A DNA stretch of 40,288 nt. It comes from an uncultured Bacilli bacterium (GTDB lineage: Bacteria; Bacillota_I; Bacilli_A; RF39; UBA660). A program made the translations under genes and the position numbers. Under the pieces are notes generated by a model. That model was not told the DNA's origin. It ran no database searches and was given only the letters and a program-made list of their open reading frames with translations. Shown here piece after piece: positions 40,028 to 40,288 of this stretch (positions within the stretch are counted from its first letter, which is position 1; each line of letters begins with the position of its first letter). Location: positions 1 to 40,288 of the forward strand of contig CALVSY010000012.1 of assembly GCA_944359725.1 (NCBI GenBank), in the 5' to 3' direction.

Positions 40028-40288
40028 TTACTTCAATTTTTCTATTTCACAGGTGGATAAACCTGTTATATCACTAATTGTTTTTATATCCATGTTTTTA
40101 TTTAACATATTAATTGCAACAGTTTTTAAACCTTCTTCAAGGCCTTCAGCATGGCCTTTGGTATGACCTTCTTTAAGTCCTTTTTCCATGCCTTTTTCAA
40201 GGCCATCATTATAACCATCTTTCATTGCATACGCTTTTATCTGGTCCCTTATAAACGCTTCTTGCTCCTCTTTTAAATAGATCCCTTG
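40028..40288 (-). CDS. Rpn/PD-(D/E)XK transposase-family protein, C-terminal end only
   Basis: The frame stays open to the right edge (visible upstream part YLKEEQEAFIRDQIKAYAMKD), so only the last 86 residues are seen. A run of Gly-Lys/Glu-Gly repeats (EKGMEKGLKEGHTKGHAEG) leads to a short helix-turn end (MDIKTISDITGLSTCEIEKL). This tail is typical of Rpn-type recombination-promoting nuclease/putative transposase proteins. The nuclease domain lies outside the window. It ends 66 bp from rmuC. Confidence 0.65.
   Translation of the reverse strand, partial: QGIYLKEEQEAFIRDQIKAYAMKDGYNDGLEKGMEKGLKEGHTKGHAEGLEEGLKTVAINMLNKNMDIKTISDITGLSTCEIEKLK

Overview
The window is AT-rich DNA, low GC throughout, with a Firmicutes (Bacilli) gene content: ftsK/spoIIIE, scpA-scpB, yvcK, murC, M16 peptidases of the YmfF/YmfH type and Bacillus-like tRNAs. 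Clear Shine-Dalgarno sites precede most genes. TGA is used as a stop (natB-like permease, ttcA, the alarmone hydrolase, MBL protein), so the standard bacterial code applies and not the Mycoplasma code. The many small membrane proteins and sparse regulators fit a host-associated Bacillus relative such as the RF39/Erysipelotrichales-like gut lineages. That placement is inference.

Layout. 1-386: 5' part of a secreted surface protein. 387-838: a compact locus resembling a type I toxin-antitoxin pair, with a 26-residue hydrophobic peptide on the minus strand and a convergent small RNA sharing a bidirectional terminator. 839-6333 (minus): NatAB-like ABC exporter, the M16 pair YfmH/YfmF and DeoD. 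6427-7482 (plus): an unrecognised HExxH protein. 7505-9706: FtsK/SpoIIIE. 9771-12494: three head-to-tail ORF6N plus PLD-like genes. 12580-17992 (minus): TtcA, a degenerate DnaQ-like protein, an MBL hydrolase, YvcK, an alarmone hydrolase with a damaged synthetase half, a PAP2 phosphatase and Ogg.

18101-21304 holds membrane proteins, GalE and a GNAT acetyltransferase. 21563-23460 is a pair of zinc-ribbon membrane proteins, then tRNA-Met. 23811-27977 (plus): an XRE regulator, an MBL protein with two tiny genes, and a second ABC exporter. 28233-30203: DUF4186, a WYL regulator and an SIS-like protein. 30210-34081 (minus): small unknown proteins, two SDRs and MurC. 34169-34463: tRNA-Leu and, on the other strand, a structured non-coding RNA of about 146 nt. 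The right end carries a Nudix-like protein, a slipin, ScpB-ScpA, an RNHCP protein, RmuC and the C-terminal end of an Rpn/PD-(D/E)XK family protein.

The most unusual signal lies in the three ORF6N genes. Each carries, at the same place in its coding sequence, a perfect inverted repeat (13-14 bp arms, single central base). The arms differ between copies but keep full complementarity, and the reading frame through the repeat is shifted in one copy. This points to selection on the nucleic acid and not on the peptide. Other leads are the type I toxin-antitoxin-like locus, the minus-strand structured RNA (possibly raiA-like), a SpoT-like protein whose synthetase half has lost catalytic residues, and candidate leaderless messages.
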